Part shown: one piece after another, positions 13,010 through 23,240 of the stretch
How positions within the stretch are numbered: position 1 is the stretch's first letter
How the letters are laid out: every line of letters begins with the position of its first letter
The notes under the pieces: generated by a model
Database searches by the model: none
The model's input: the letters and a program-made list of their open reading frames with translations, nothing else
What the model was told of the DNA's origin: nothing
Origin: Diogma glabrata
Taxonomy: Eukaryota; Arthropoda; Insecta; Diptera; Cylindrotomidae
Direction: 5' to 3'
NCBI GenBank assembly: GCA_963693315.1
Contig: OY856187.1
Coordinates: forward strand, 394,225,320 to 394,289,319
DNA: 64,000 nucleotides
Translations under genes and position numbers: made by a program

Positions 13010-14005
13010 TTAAGCAACGCACTGAAGAGATTGGAATCGAATAAGGAGCCTTGATCAGTGATGGAATCTGAAGTTACTCCAAAACGAGCGATCCAATTGA
13101 AATAGAGTACTGAGGCAACCGTTTCTGCAGTGATATCCGAGATAAGAATGACTTCAGGCCATCGATAGTGACGGTCCATATAATTGTGACATTTGTTTAC
13201 GAAAGCAATGCTGAAGCAGAGCTTAGATTAGCAATGTTTTGTTGGGATTTTTATGTTAGACGAGAATGAAATCGATAGTTGAAAAAATGTTGGATCCTTG
13301 AAGTTTTTGAAAAAAATCCTGAATATGTGAAATAGGATACTGATCAGGAGTAATGACGTTATTAAGAGCACGATAATCACAGCAAGGTTTTTACTAGGAG
13401 GAGAGGAAAGGACTATGGATTGTTTGACGGTCGATAAATTCCTTAGTCTAATATGGTGTCAAATTCTGATTTAGATATGGCTAGTTTGTTTACATCAGAG
13501 CTGGTTTATGATACTTGCAAGAAATATGAAGATTACGTGTTTCAATAACGTATGTAATGTAACGTTGTCTTTAACCGATTGAAGGTCATTTACAGACAGT
13601 AAGTTTTTAAAATCCTTACGCATATTTACAACCGTGGAATCAATTGATATGTGGTCATTCGTGTATAAAAAGTGGCGGGAGAAGTTGAGCTTATAGTAAT
13701 AGCAAACAAGTGAGTGAATGTGGAAGTGAGTGGTTGTGAGTGAATCAAGAAGTTGTCGAGTTTTAATATCCACTTGCTGAAAAGACCATTCTTGTTTAAA
13801 AGGCCAACACCAAGTAGGAACACGGTAATGTCAACGTTCATCTGCTACCAATTGACTTTTTTGGCATGCGTTGCAAAGATTAGGAAATCAGATAATTAGA
13901 AAGATTTTCCTCCACAGTGGCTGGAAGAACTGACACCTCAGTTCCAGTATCAACTAACAAGGATTTTCTAGAATTGTGGTTGGAAACGAAACGCCGGTAG
14001 GAATT
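13010..14005 (-). pseudogene. Decayed Ty3/gypsy pol (protease, RT and integrase pieces)
   Basis: Reading the minus strand from high to low coordinates: aspartic protease LLVDTGTEVSVLPAT (about 13905-13960); RT fragment DYRALNNVITPDQYPISHIQ (13300-13380) ending in a stop after STIDF; then integrase core HYRWPEVILISDITAETVAS and SITDQG with the second catalytic Asp (about 13030-13180). The RT catalytic half, RNase H and the integrase zinc finger are deleted. The RT block differs from the gypsy elements at 17.5 and 60 kb, so this is a separate lineage. Confidence 0.82.
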
Positions 14006-14753
14006 CTGGCTGTTAGTACGTGTCACCAATTCTGCTAAGACTACGTAAGCAGTAAAAGCTTGATCAGCCAGTTCTTCTGTTATAGTTAAGTTGAGTTATA
14101 TGTTAAGATGAGACTGACTAAGAGTGATTTTCGTCGCATAAAATTTTGCGGATGTCCTCAGGAAAAGAGTGTGTTGCTTCTCAGACTATGTCTCTCTAAG
14201 CGTCAATTAGCGTGCAATCTTCAAAGAATATTCTATAAATTAGATTTAGTGTGCTATCGTTGGCTGAATAGAGATCAACACAAGATATCACTTTAACCAA
14301 TAATATCTCGAAGCTATTGTCAGTCTTTTGTGATATAAATCAAAAATAAAAAAAAGACAAATCAACAAAAACCGACCAGTCCATTCCATTCTAATATATT
14401 TTAATTTTGAATTCAATGTTGCTCGTTTCTGTTGAGACCCAATACAAAATAGATTGATATTAGTGTTTTCTTTAGAAAATCAAAAACATTTTTTGAATTC
14501 TCATTTTCCAAATATTTAGTTGCGGATTTTTTATTTATGAATTTCTCTTTCTGGTCATCTTTCATAATTATTTATGATTCATGTAGGTGTTTTCAATTCT
14601 TGCTATTCTCACAAAATTTTTTAAAAGTTTCAACTAAATATTTGAAATCTGTTAATCGAAAAACTCTATTTATTACTAAAATATTATGTGTGAGTGTCTC
14701 AACTACATCGTTCTATAATTGTACAGTTGTTGAAACAATTTCGTAGTTCTATT
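14006..14753. other. No recognisable gene
   Basis: Could hold decayed gag of the gypsy relic below it, but no zinc knuckle or other motif was found. Confidence 0.35.
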
Positions 14754-15110
14754 TTGTAATGAAGTGTCTTCATTGGTGAACCAATGAAGCGCGTAGCAGG
14801 TTGCGCACCTTGGAGATTTATAATGCCGATCGACCAGCTTTCAGTCTTCGTGGATTTGATAAGAATAACCCTGCTTCTTCAACACAAATACAGAAATGTA
14901 CGCAAATTACGTGATGAGACAGGAATGAAAAAAATACAAATAAGAAAATGAGACTCTGGCGACCCCTTTTGCGAAAGAACCGTGACCAGCACGTTCAACC
15001 CCCCCCCCCAACATTCACTCCCATACGCCCACACTCTCACACTTCATGCACGCTCACATCCTCCCACACACCCACACACCCATCCCTATCTACATCCCTG
15101 CCCAAATAGG
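14754..15110 (+). repeat. Dispersed repeat family R1, copy b (partial)
   Basis: Begins TGTAATGAAG and follows copies at 473 and 47918 through the GAACCAATGAAGC palindrome, the AATGTACGCAAATTACGTGA block and the CACTC/CCCACAC-rich segment; similarity fades near 15110. It lies next to a minus-strand gypsy relic, as copy c does, which may or may not be meaningful. Confidence 0.65.
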
Positions 15111-15923
15111 TAGAAATAATATGGCCCCTAAGGGCTATAGTGGCCTTTTACTCCCAAGTTAAAATAAGCACTGGACACAATAAAAATCACTCAATCATCT
15201 GATGTATAACCATATCTTATAATCCATATGACGGTCAAGACGATACATCGACATTAAAATTAGTATTTGACACAATAAATAATAATATGTTGTGGCGAAC
15301 ACCTAAATTGAAACCAAACAAAAAAAGTATTTCAGTTTAGTAGGTAATGATTTTTTGTTGCTTCAAAAAAATAAAATTAAAAAAAAATTAATCTTTCCTC
15401 CAATTTTTATAGCTTCTCGTTTTTCCTCCAAACTAAAGAAAGTAAAATTTTATGGATTCCGTTTTGCCTTAAAGTTTCCTAATTATATTTCTTTGGCAGT
15501 AACTTGTAAAGACTGTGCAATTGATATAATTTATTTTCCAAGAGGAAAAAAAAAATATGGTTGAAAAGTCTAATCAATAATAAAGGCGTTCCTATCTAAA
15601 AGATAATAAAAGCTCAAGACTAGAATTTTTTTTTGGTTTATGGTTAAAGTATTAAGTCACTGTATCAAGATGTTTAAACTATTATCAATTTCAATCTATT
15701 GTATCGTGGTTTCAAAGTGAACATGACCACTTTGATTAAATATCTTCAGTGGTGGGAAGTTAAACTTAAATAACTTATTGATGATGGAGCAAATCCAAAA
15801 GATCTATTCATGATGAATTGAAGCATCAATTCCTATGAAATACATTTAATATGTAGACATAAATTTAAGTTGCATTCAAATTAAGTATAAGAATATTAGT
15901 AGATAAAAATTTTAGTAACTTGG
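15111..15923. other. No recognisable gene
   Basis: AT-rich, nothing identified. Confidence 0.4.
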
Positions 15924-16235
15924 GTGAATACTAAGCAAATCTATTTGGAACAAACTGGAGGATCTCTAAATCACATGATTACATCTTGGCAAGCCACAAT
16001 CAAATCAAATCTACGCAACCCTCAACAGCTCTCGGACACAGTAGCTATAATATATATATACAACAAAATGACTCACCTATACTCACCAGCCTCATTGGTT
16101 ATCGGATGCCAAATCAATAGTTATTGGAAAGATCCACTCTCCAGTGTCGGTGGGGAATTTCTTAATTATAAATTGCTTCTGAACTGGAACATGTCCATCC
16201 AAACTGCCATCCAATCCACATACAATATTCACTAG
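15924..16235 (+). other. Unrecognised open frame, 103 aa
   Basis: Less AT-rich than its surroundings and with protein-like composition (Trp and Gly present, varied residues), so it may be a piece of a decayed element. I do not recognise a family. The sequence just after it (16240-16340) has a similar composition in another frame. Confidence 0.25.
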
Positions 16236-16849
16236 ATTACTTCAGCTTGACTCACTCAGATACGGACCCAGATTGTATGCAGCGAGGTCCGAAATTACTA
16301 TCGAGCACCCAATACAGAACGAAAGAATTCAGCCTGACGGTAGTTAGGTTTAAAACATTTAATTTTCATTTGTACTGTTTTCTTGTTTATTTTTCTTTTT
16401 GTAATTTCCTTTAGTTAACACTACTAATTTAATTAACACAACCGACTCAATTTGATTTACAGAATTCTTGTTATATTTATCTTGATGGTTTTCGTACCAC
16501 ACATGCCGTTATATAAAATAAATTTACTATTGTTAACTAGTATCAAAGCTTATGCCTCAATTTTACTAGCAAAAAAAAACTCTAGACTTTTCAGTATATG
16601 AATCAGAGTTTTCATTTAATCATCTTATATATTGATATATATTTGATCTGATCTATATCTGATATATATTTGATCTTATTCATTTTTTAATTTTGCTTTT
16701 GTACAGATTTTAAACTATGACAGAGGATTAAGAAAGTAAGGATTTGATAATAAACTCAATATCATTCTAAGGTCATAACCATAACCAACAATTTATAAAT
16801 TTCCTTTCTTTTTATTTGACCTAGTAGCACGCGCGGTGTATAATTATAT

Positions 16850-17525
16850 TGTAACGACTCTTCGTTGGTTCTTTTAGATTATTGAACAAACACGACAGTA
16901 AAAAGACAGATCTTTGGTTAACAGAATCTCAAACTTTATTTATCAACCAAATACAGCAACTTCCGATTTTAATTACAATAAATTCTATGGTCTCCAATTT
17001 ATGTACCATAAATTTCACCGCTTTCCACAATTTGAATCAATGAGAGTCGGAATCGTAAAATCTGTATTTACTATTCCACTAGGTTCAAATTCTTTCACTA
17101 TTAATACCTAGGCTCAAGTACCACCGATTATTCCTTATACTTGCGAATATTTATAAACACTTTTAATTGCAAAATTAAAACTGACTCTCTGATATTTTTG
17201 TTTGCTTATTTATATCGAAAAATAAATAAATCGAAACTTCTATAATCCACTAGAAATCAATACTACGTAGTCCGTACATCTGAAATAGGCCACACCTGTT
17301 TTCATTCATACTTGCATTTGTATTAGCGAACTCAAATTTAATTTATGCAAAATGTATTAGGTAACTCCTTTTAATCCAGTAATGTAAACATTTGTATAAC
17401 AAATTTGATTTACATTAATTTATGCAATACAATTTGCAATACAAGTAAAAGATTGGAAAAGGAGTTAACTTTTAATTAATGAATGAGTAAATAAAATTAA
17501 CCCATTCTGGACGAAGTTTATTACA
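16850..17525 (-). repeat. 3' LTR of gypsy element A (676 bp)
   Basis: On the minus strand it starts TGTAATAAACTTCGTCCAG at 17525, right after the pol stop and a short purine-rich tract, and ends GAGTCGTTACA at 16850. It has the same start, end and R-U5-like segment as the LTRs at 29129 and 45213 but is about 63 bp longer and diverges in the U3-like half, so it is a different LTR variant. A TATAAAT box and an AATAAA signal are present in the same relative positions. Confidence 0.9.
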
Positions 17526-17536
17526 TTGCCCTCCAT

Positions 17537-20500
17537 TTAGTTTTGTTCGTCCCGAACAATATCAGAGATCGCATTGGTGCTGTTACCTTGGTACGGTGCC
17601 AACCTTTGCAGATGTATCACTTTCATCTTGGTACGGGGTCCCTTTTGTATGCGGTAGATGACATCATTAATTCGTTTGATTATTTTATATGGGCCTTCCC
17701 AATCTGGCTGCAGCTTGGGTGATCTTCCCTTAGTTCTTCTGGGGTTGTATAGCCATACCAATTCTCCTTCTTGAAAACCGCCACTATTTGCATTTATGTC
17801 GTACCTGGTTTTCATTTTGTCACTGGCAATCTTAATGTGGTCTCGAACCTGCTGATGGATTTTATTCATCTTCTCCCTTAGTTGTCCCACATAATCTGTT
17901 TTCGTGGATACCAGACCTCCAGGGATGCCAAACTCGATGTCACTAGGAAGATGAAGTTCTCTTCCGAACATGATATTCGCTGGCGTTTCACTTGTCGTAT
18001 CGTGCACTGCGCTACGATAGGCCATCAAGAATAACGGAAGATCCTTGTCCCAATTTCTTTGGTTGGCTTCTACTACCTTTGACAGATGTTCTTCCATGGT
18101 TCGGTTGAATCGTTCTACCATGCCATCCGATTGTGGGTTCATAGGTGTAGTTTGTGTTTTTCTAATGCCGAGTGTTCTGCACAGCTCTTCCATCAGTTGA
18201 GATTCAAAATTCCTTCCCTGGTCGGTATGCAACTCGAGCGGTGTTCCATATCTGCAAACCCATTCATTGACTAATGTTTCCGCGACCGTAACTGCTTCCT
18301 GGTTCGGTATTGCATAAACTTCCGGCCATTTTGTAAAGTAATCAATGACCACCATGATGTATTTGTTACCTTTTGTAGTTTCCGGAAATGGCCCCGCGAT
18401 GTCTATAGCAATTCTCTCCATTGGGGCTCCCACATTGTATTGCTGCATCTCTCCTCGAGTTCTAGTCTTTGGTGCTTTGCTCGCCGCACAAGTATCACAT
18501 CGCCGACACCATTGCTCTACGTCGGTTCGATACCTTACCCAATAAAACCTCTCCCTTACTTTAGCCAGGGTTTTATTGACTCCCAGGTGTCCTCCAGAAA
18601 TACTTCCATGCAGCTTTCCCAGTACCTCTTCTACTCGACTGGATGGCAACACCAGTTGCTCTAACACTTTCTTTCCATCAGCGGACTCCCATTTTCTTTT
18701 TAGTATCCCGTTATCCATCAATAGCGAGTCCCATTGCGCCCAGTAGCATTTCACCTCCGTACTTAAAGGTGCTACCTCTTTCCACTCTGGTCGCCTTCCC
18801 TCAGTTTTCCATTTCAAAATTGGAGCCATAGCTAGATCTTCTAGCTGCTCTCTTTTAATTGCCTCGGTACACCAATCGTCAGGAGTTTGGAACTTGATTT
18901 GGTTCACTTTCATTGCCTCATTTCCCTCAGTTCTGCTACATGACTTGCACTCCTCTATACAGGGTCTTCTGGACAGGGCATCGGCGTTACCATGGATCCT
19001 TCCCTTGCGGTGTTCAACTTTGAAGTCGTAGTTCTGCAGGATCTCTATCCATCTCGCTGCTTGTCCTTCAGGAAATTTGAATTGTAATAACCATTTTAGA
19101 GCAGCATGGTCCGTGCGAATCAGGAATGGCTGTCCACACAAATACTTGTGGAAATGTTTCACAGCCTTGATGATAGCTAGCAACTCCTTCCTCGTGACAC
19201 AGTAATTCCGCTCCGGCTTTGACAGAACTTTACTGAAGTAGGCCACCACTTTCTCATCGTCTCCAACTTTCTGTGACAAAACCGCTCCGGTTCCTACATT
19301 GCTTGCGTCTGTGTCCAGAATGAACATCTTTCCGGATTCTGGATAGGCTAGTATAGGGGTGTTGCATAGTTTTTCTTTTAAACGGCAGAATGCCTCATTA
19401 CATTCGGTTGTCCACAGAAACTTGGTATTTGCCTCTGTCAATTTATGGAGACTCTTGGCGATATTCGCAAAATTCTCCACGAATCTTCGATAATAGGTGC
19501 ATAAGCCAAGGAAACTGCGTAGCTCATGAACATTCTTCGGTACTGGCCAATTTTTCACAGCATCAATCTTCTCGGGATCGGTTCTGACTCCATGTTCTGT
19601 AATGATGTGTCCAAGGTACTTCACTTCTTTGTGGAAGAGATTGCACTTTACCGGATTCAACTTCATGTTGGCATTACTTATTCTTCTGAGTACTTCTTCG
19701 AAGTTCATTAGATGCTCTTCGAAGTTGCGACCCATTATAATGATGTCATCAAGATAAACTAGGCAGGCCTTCCAGGTTAAACCATGCAACACGCATTCCA
19801 TTAGACGTTCAAATGTTGCTGGGGCATTGCATAGACCAAACGGCATCACATTGAACTCCCACAACCCATTGCCAGTAGAAAATGCTGTCTTTCGTCGATC
19901 TTCTGGATGCATTTCAACTTGCCAGTAGCCACTCTTCAGATCTAATGTGCTGTACCATTTGGCCCCTGATAGTGTATCCAGTGTGTCATCAATTCGTGGC
20001 AGTGGATAGCTGTCCTTAATGGTTACCTCATTGAGCCTTCGATAGTCTACACAAAAACGAGCTGACCCATTTTTTTTTCTAACTAGCACCACTGGTGAGC
20101 TCCATGGACTCTTAGATGGCCTGATGACTCCATCATTTTTCATTTTGTCCAGCATCCCTTGCACTTCCTCGTGTTTAGCCAGTGGTAGTCTTCTAGGAGG
20201 CTGTCTGATAGGATGAGCGTTTCCAGTGTTGATCCTATGTCGCACGATGTTTGTTCTTCCAACATCTTCATCTCCAGTAGAGAAAACGCTGCTCATCTTC
20301 GTTAATACCCTCTTGATTTCTTTGAATTCGGCTGGATTCATTCTTTTACTAAGATCTTGAAGTATTGCTACTAATGCGGGATTGTTTCTCTGCATGAAGA
20401 CCTTTTGCTCTTCTTCACAGCTGATTACCTCTTTTATGGTGCTGCATTTGGCGATTTCTTCTCCATGATTGATGACCACTCGTTTATTTGAGAAGTTAAT

Positions 20501-21187
20501 CAGTTGCACTGGAACTACTCCCTCTTTTGCTGCAACTAGCGTTCGGCCCATCATAATGTTTCCCCCAAAGTCGTTGTTAGCTGGCTCAATCATCACAGGT
20601 GAATTTTGGTCACTTTTATCTAGTAGCTTAGTCCATATGATTTTCTCAGATTTTGCCGGGATCTCAGTTGGTCCGTCACTAATAACACGGACCTCAGCAT
20701 TGTCGTTGGTGGCGTTTAGCACTATTTCTGTGTTTCCATATCTCAGTACGTGGCTTCCCAGATCTAATATAAAATTGTATTCTTTCATGAAGTCAAGCCC
20801 AATTATGCACTCATCTTCTATATCTGCTACAATAAATCGGTGCCTAAATGAATTTCCTCCAAGGTGAACCTCTTGGTCGCTTTCTCCATGAACTAGAACT
20901 GTTGCACCCGTAGCTGTTTTTAGGGTGAATCGTCTTGCTGTATCGATCTGACTATCACAAACCACATCTGGACGCACTATTGATCTCGAAGCACCTGTGT
21001 CCAAAGTCAACATGCACGATCTGCTTCCAACGGTTGCCTCTAAGACTAGACTACTATTTTCTCTTTTTACTTGTGATACCACCAATGTAGGGCATTGTAA
21101 TTGAGCCAGCTTTCGCCCTTCAAAACTGGCACAATCTAGTTTCCCGAATCCGGAACGCGGCCTCTGTCTTCCGGGTGTGGCTCCCAT
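17537..21187 (-). CDS. pol: Gypsy pol polyprotein, uninterrupted (1216 aa)
   Basis: Encodes the enzymes that copy and insert a Ty3/gypsy retrotransposon. Domains in order: aspartic protease with DTG at residues 63-65 and IIGLDF at 128-133; RT with FCVDYRRLN (378-386) and catalytic YLDD (478-481); RNase H with acidic residues near D625, E668, D693 and D736; integrase with an HHCC zinc finger (H860, H867, C897, C900) and the DDE triad D929, D989, E1025; then a C-terminal tail with a chromo-like or GPY-type segment (LVWLYNPRR, PDWEGPYKI). It overlaps the end of gag by about 50 bases in the -1 frame, which implies -1 frameshifting for expression. No stop or frameshift mutation is seen, so the insertion is fairly young. 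No env-like frame follows. Confidence 0.95.
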   Translation of the reverse strand: MGATPGRQRPRSGFGKLDCASFEGRKLAQLQCPTLVVSQVKRENSSLVLEATVGSRSCMLTLDTGASRSIVRPDVVCDSQIDTARRFTLKTATGATVLVHGESDQEVHLGGNSFRHRFIVADIEDECIIGLDFMKEYNFILDLGSHVLRYGNTEIVLNATNDNAEVRVISDGPTEIPAKSEKIIWTKLLDKSDQNSPVMIEPANNDFGGNIMMGRTLVAAKEGVVPVQLINFSNKRVVINHGEEIAKCSTIKEVISCEEEQKVFMQRNNPALVAILQDLSKRMNPAEFKEIKRVLTKMSSVFSTGDEDVGRTNIVRHRINTGNAHPIRQPPRRLPLAKHEEVQGMLDKMKNDGVIRPSKSPWSSPVVLVRKKNGSARFCVDYRRLNEVTIKDSYPLPRIDDTLDTLSGAKWYSTLDLKSGYWQVEMHPEDRRKTAFSTGNGLWEFNVMPFGLCNAPATFERLMECVLHGLTWKACLVYLDDIIIMGRNFEEHLMNFEEVLRRISNANMKLNPVKCNLFHKEVKYLGHIITEHGVRTDPEKIDAVKNWPVPKNVHELRSFLGLCTYYRRFVENFANIAKSLHKLTEANTKFLWTTECNEAFCRLKEKLCNTPILAYPESGKMFILDTDASNVGTGAVLSQKVGDDEKVVAYFSKVLSKPERNYCVTRKELLAIIKAVKHFHKYLCGQPFLIRTDHAALKWLLQFKFPEGQAARWIEILQNYDFKVEHRKGRIHGNADALSRRPCIEECKSCSRTEGNEAMKVNQIKFQTPDDWCTEAIKREQLEDLAMAPILKWKTEGRRPEWKEVAPLSTEVKCYWAQWDSLLMDNGILKRKWESADGKKVLEQLVLPSSRVEEVLGKLHGSISGGHLGVNKTLAKVRERFYWVRYRTDVEQWCRRCDTCAASKAPKTRTRGEMQQYNVGAPMERIAIDIAGPFPETTKGNKYIMVVIDYFTKWPEVYAIPNQEAVTVAETLVNEWVCRYGTPLELHTDQGRNFESQLMEELCRTLGIRKTQTTPMNPQSDGMVERFNRTMEEHLSKVVEANQRNWDKDLPLFLMAYRSAVHDTTSETPANIMFGRELHLPSDIEFGIPGGLVSTKTDYVGQLREKMNKIHQQVRDHIKIASDKMKTRYDINANSGGFQEGELVWLYNPRRTKGRSPKLQPDWEGPYKIIKRINDVIYRIQKGPRTKMKVIHLQRLAPYQGNSTNAISDIVRDEQN

Positions 21188-22214
21188 TTACATTCTCTTC
21201 GGATGTGCCCCAACTTCCCACAGTTCCAGCATCTTACTCTGCTAGATCTACTTCGTTGATTTCGTTCAGGTTTATCTTCCAAACTTTTGACACGCATGAT
21301 CACTTCATCAAGCGCTGCTTTTATAGGTTCTTCAGTAACTTCCATCTGACGTACTCTATCTGAACCGTACGCTCTTTTTCCAGCTTCCATTTGCAGGGCC
21401 AATGCTAAGACTTCTGCAGGTAGCTTCTTTCCGCTTAGATAAAGCTGGTTTCTCATTTGCACATCTCGAAGAGCATTGATGAATGTATCAGCTGCCAGTT
21501 CGTCTCGGTGTTCAGCGTTATAATTCGGATATGATAGATTAACCAGTCTCACAATGTCAGCCTCTAATTCTTGCAAGGTTTCGCTGACTCCTTGTTTTCG
21601 TGTCTTGAGCTGCATGCGATGGAGAGCTTGCATATGACTTTCCCCGTATCTTACTTCTAAGGCCTCCATAATCTTGCTGTAATCACGTTCTGTCGCTGAT
21701 AGTGTCTGCAAAATTTCAGCAGCAGGTCCCTTCAATGCCAATATAAGCGCATTTGCTTTTTGCTGGTTATCTACCCCAGTTGTTGCTATCTCAAATTGCA
21801 TCTTAAATATTTGATACGATGTGGATCCATCAAATGCGGGTGTTTTTAATCTAGCTGGGGCTGAAGTAGTTGATGGATTGACCATGTTACCTGACTTCCC
21901 TTGTGCTATTTCTTGGCGTAATTCACTTGAAAGTTTGCGTAATTTCTCTTCATGTTCCTCGGTAGCTTTCCGCAACTCCCTTTCCACGTTGTTGATTTTC
22001 ACCTCCGCACTGGATATACGTGACTCGATTACTTCACGCAGTTTTTGTTGATCTAATTTTTGTTCTGCGGCCAGTTTTTCTTGTCGGGCCTTCAGATCGT
22101 TTCCTTGTTTGGCGATCATATCAGCAAGTTGTTGTTGTTGATCTACTTTTTGTTCTGCTGCCAGTTTTTCTTGTCGGGCCATCATATCAGCAAGTTGTTG
22201 TTGTTGCTGTACTT
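21136..22214 (-). pseudogene. gag: Gypsy gag, N-terminus lost at an inversion
   Basis: Structural (capsid/nucleocapsid) protein of element A. Visible are Gln-rich repeats ending in LADMMARQEKLAAEQK, a coiled-coil stretch (VERELRKATEEHEEKLRKL), a capsid-like middle (TPAFDGSTSYQIFKMQFE) and a CCHC zinc knuckle CWNCGKLGHIRREC. The longest ATG-started frame is 349 aa (22185), but codons stay in frame up to about 22214. There the sequence switches abruptly into an inverted LTR end. Compared with the copy starting at 29770, about 80 N-terminal residues including a SAP-type motif are missing here. The frame after the knuckle overlaps pol by about 50 bases. Confidence 0.9.
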
Positions 22215-22643
22215 TTTACTGTCGTGTTTGTTCAATAATCTAAAAGAACCAACGAAGAGTCGTTACAGTGGTGTCAGAAGTGGGATTATTGAAACAATGG
22301 TCAAGACAGTAAATATTAGTGATCTCAGCCAGACCCAGCTGAAGGATGAGTTGAAGATAAGGAATAATCGGTGGTACTTGAGCCTGGCTACTAATAGTAA
22401 AAGAATCTGAACTTAGTGGAATAGTAAATACAGATTTTACGATTCCGAATATTTTGATTCAAATTGTGGAAAAGCGGTGAAGTTTATGGTACATAAATTG
22501 GAGACCCTGGAATTTATTGTAAGGAAAAACGGAAGCTGCTGTAATTTGATGACAAATAAAGTTTGAGATTCGTTAACTAAAAATCTGTCTTTTACTGTCG
22601 TGTTTGTTCAATAATCAAGAAGAACAAACGAAGAGTCGTTACA
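22215..22643 (+). mobile_element. Inverted 5' end of element A: LTR tip, primer site, gag start, then R-U5
   Basis: Plus-oriented patch. 22215-22267 matches the last 50-odd bases of the LTR, ending GTTACA. Then GTGGTGTCAGAAGTGGGA (22268-22285), the presumed primer-binding region, and the gag ATG at 22297. Gag sequence breaks off at about 22359 inside the shared bases AAGGAAT and jumps to the LTR interior (AAGGAATAATCGG), which then runs for 285 bases to the LTR end at 22643. The same LTR segment occupies 29453-29740 and 45538-45825. Neither junction shows filler DNA. Confidence 0.85.
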
Positions 22644-22647
22644 ATAT

Positions 22648-23087
22648 CTATGAAGGCAATATTCCGTCCGGATACCAGTACGTATTGTAAAGCCTGGACT
22701 TTACAATTTAAATAATAGATGCTTAGGCATCTATTTATCCAAGGGTTTTAGTATTTAAACATTCCAAAAATGATACACCAATGTGCAGGTGTGGACTCTA
22801 CCCAGAAAAATCTCTAATTATAAAAAAACTATTTTATAAGACCATATTTTGGTCTAAATACAATTCAAAAAAATTAAATTCAATTAATTTTGTAATAGTA
22901 CATTCCATAAAAAAGATTTAAAGAATTTAGTAAAACCATAATATATAAAAAAATAAAATCTAACCTTAACCTTTAGTAGATTGATAACTTCCAATTTATA
23001 TTATGTTTCCCAAAATTGTATTGAATTCGTCAAAAATTGTTTTCCTCAGTTTTATAATTGTATCCAATTTTGAATTATGTTTATGAC
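22648..23087. other. No recognisable gene
   Basis: Unique AT-rich flank of element A; no motif recognised. Confidence 0.4.
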
Positions 23088-23240
23088 TCAATATAATGTT
23101 GGTTCCATTGATGGTCCTGAACACATAACCACATCACCAATGTATTCAAGCGTACGTACCATATGCTGTGCACGCAAATTCAATTGCATGTCCAACAAAA
23201 ATTTTTCCAGCTTTATAAGAACATTAAACCTTTGATTTAA
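23088..23240 (-). pseudogene. IMMP1L-like exon relic (mitochondrial inner membrane protease subunit 1)
   Basis: The minus strand encodes GKIFVGHAIEFACTAYG and, after a frame break, LEYIGDVVMCSGPSMEPTLY followed by a stop. The SGPSMEPT block is the active-site signature of the type I signal peptidase family (the Ser is the nucleophile), and the upstream residues fit the membrane segment of the Imp1/IMMP1L subunit. The frame break is explained by a 4-base tandem duplication (GTAC GTAC, about 23153-23160). No splice donor follows the last codons and no later exons were found between 22.65 and 23.09 kb, so this is a gene relic or partial copy and not a working gene. Confidence 0.7.

Larger units (their letters stand above)
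16850..22643 (-). mobile_element. Ty3/gypsy element A with inverted LTR ends
   Basis: The unit runs from TGTAACGACTC (16850) to GAGTCGTTACA (22643). Both outer ends are the LTR 3' terminus, in opposite orientation, and the 4 bases outside on each side read ATAT (16846-16849 and 22644-22647), consistent with a target duplication. Contents from left to right: full LTR (-), pol (-), gag lacking its start (-), then a plus-oriented patch holding LTR end, primer-binding region and gag start, then the last 285 bases of an LTR (+). The internal genes match the plus-strand copy at 29.1-45.8 kb. It should not be able to make a normal genomic RNA, since no correctly oriented 5' LTR remains. Confidence 0.85.

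Noticed and set aside
18086..20867. Plus-strand open frames across the gypsy pol of element A
   Set aside because: They are shadows of the minus-strand 1216-aa pol frame.
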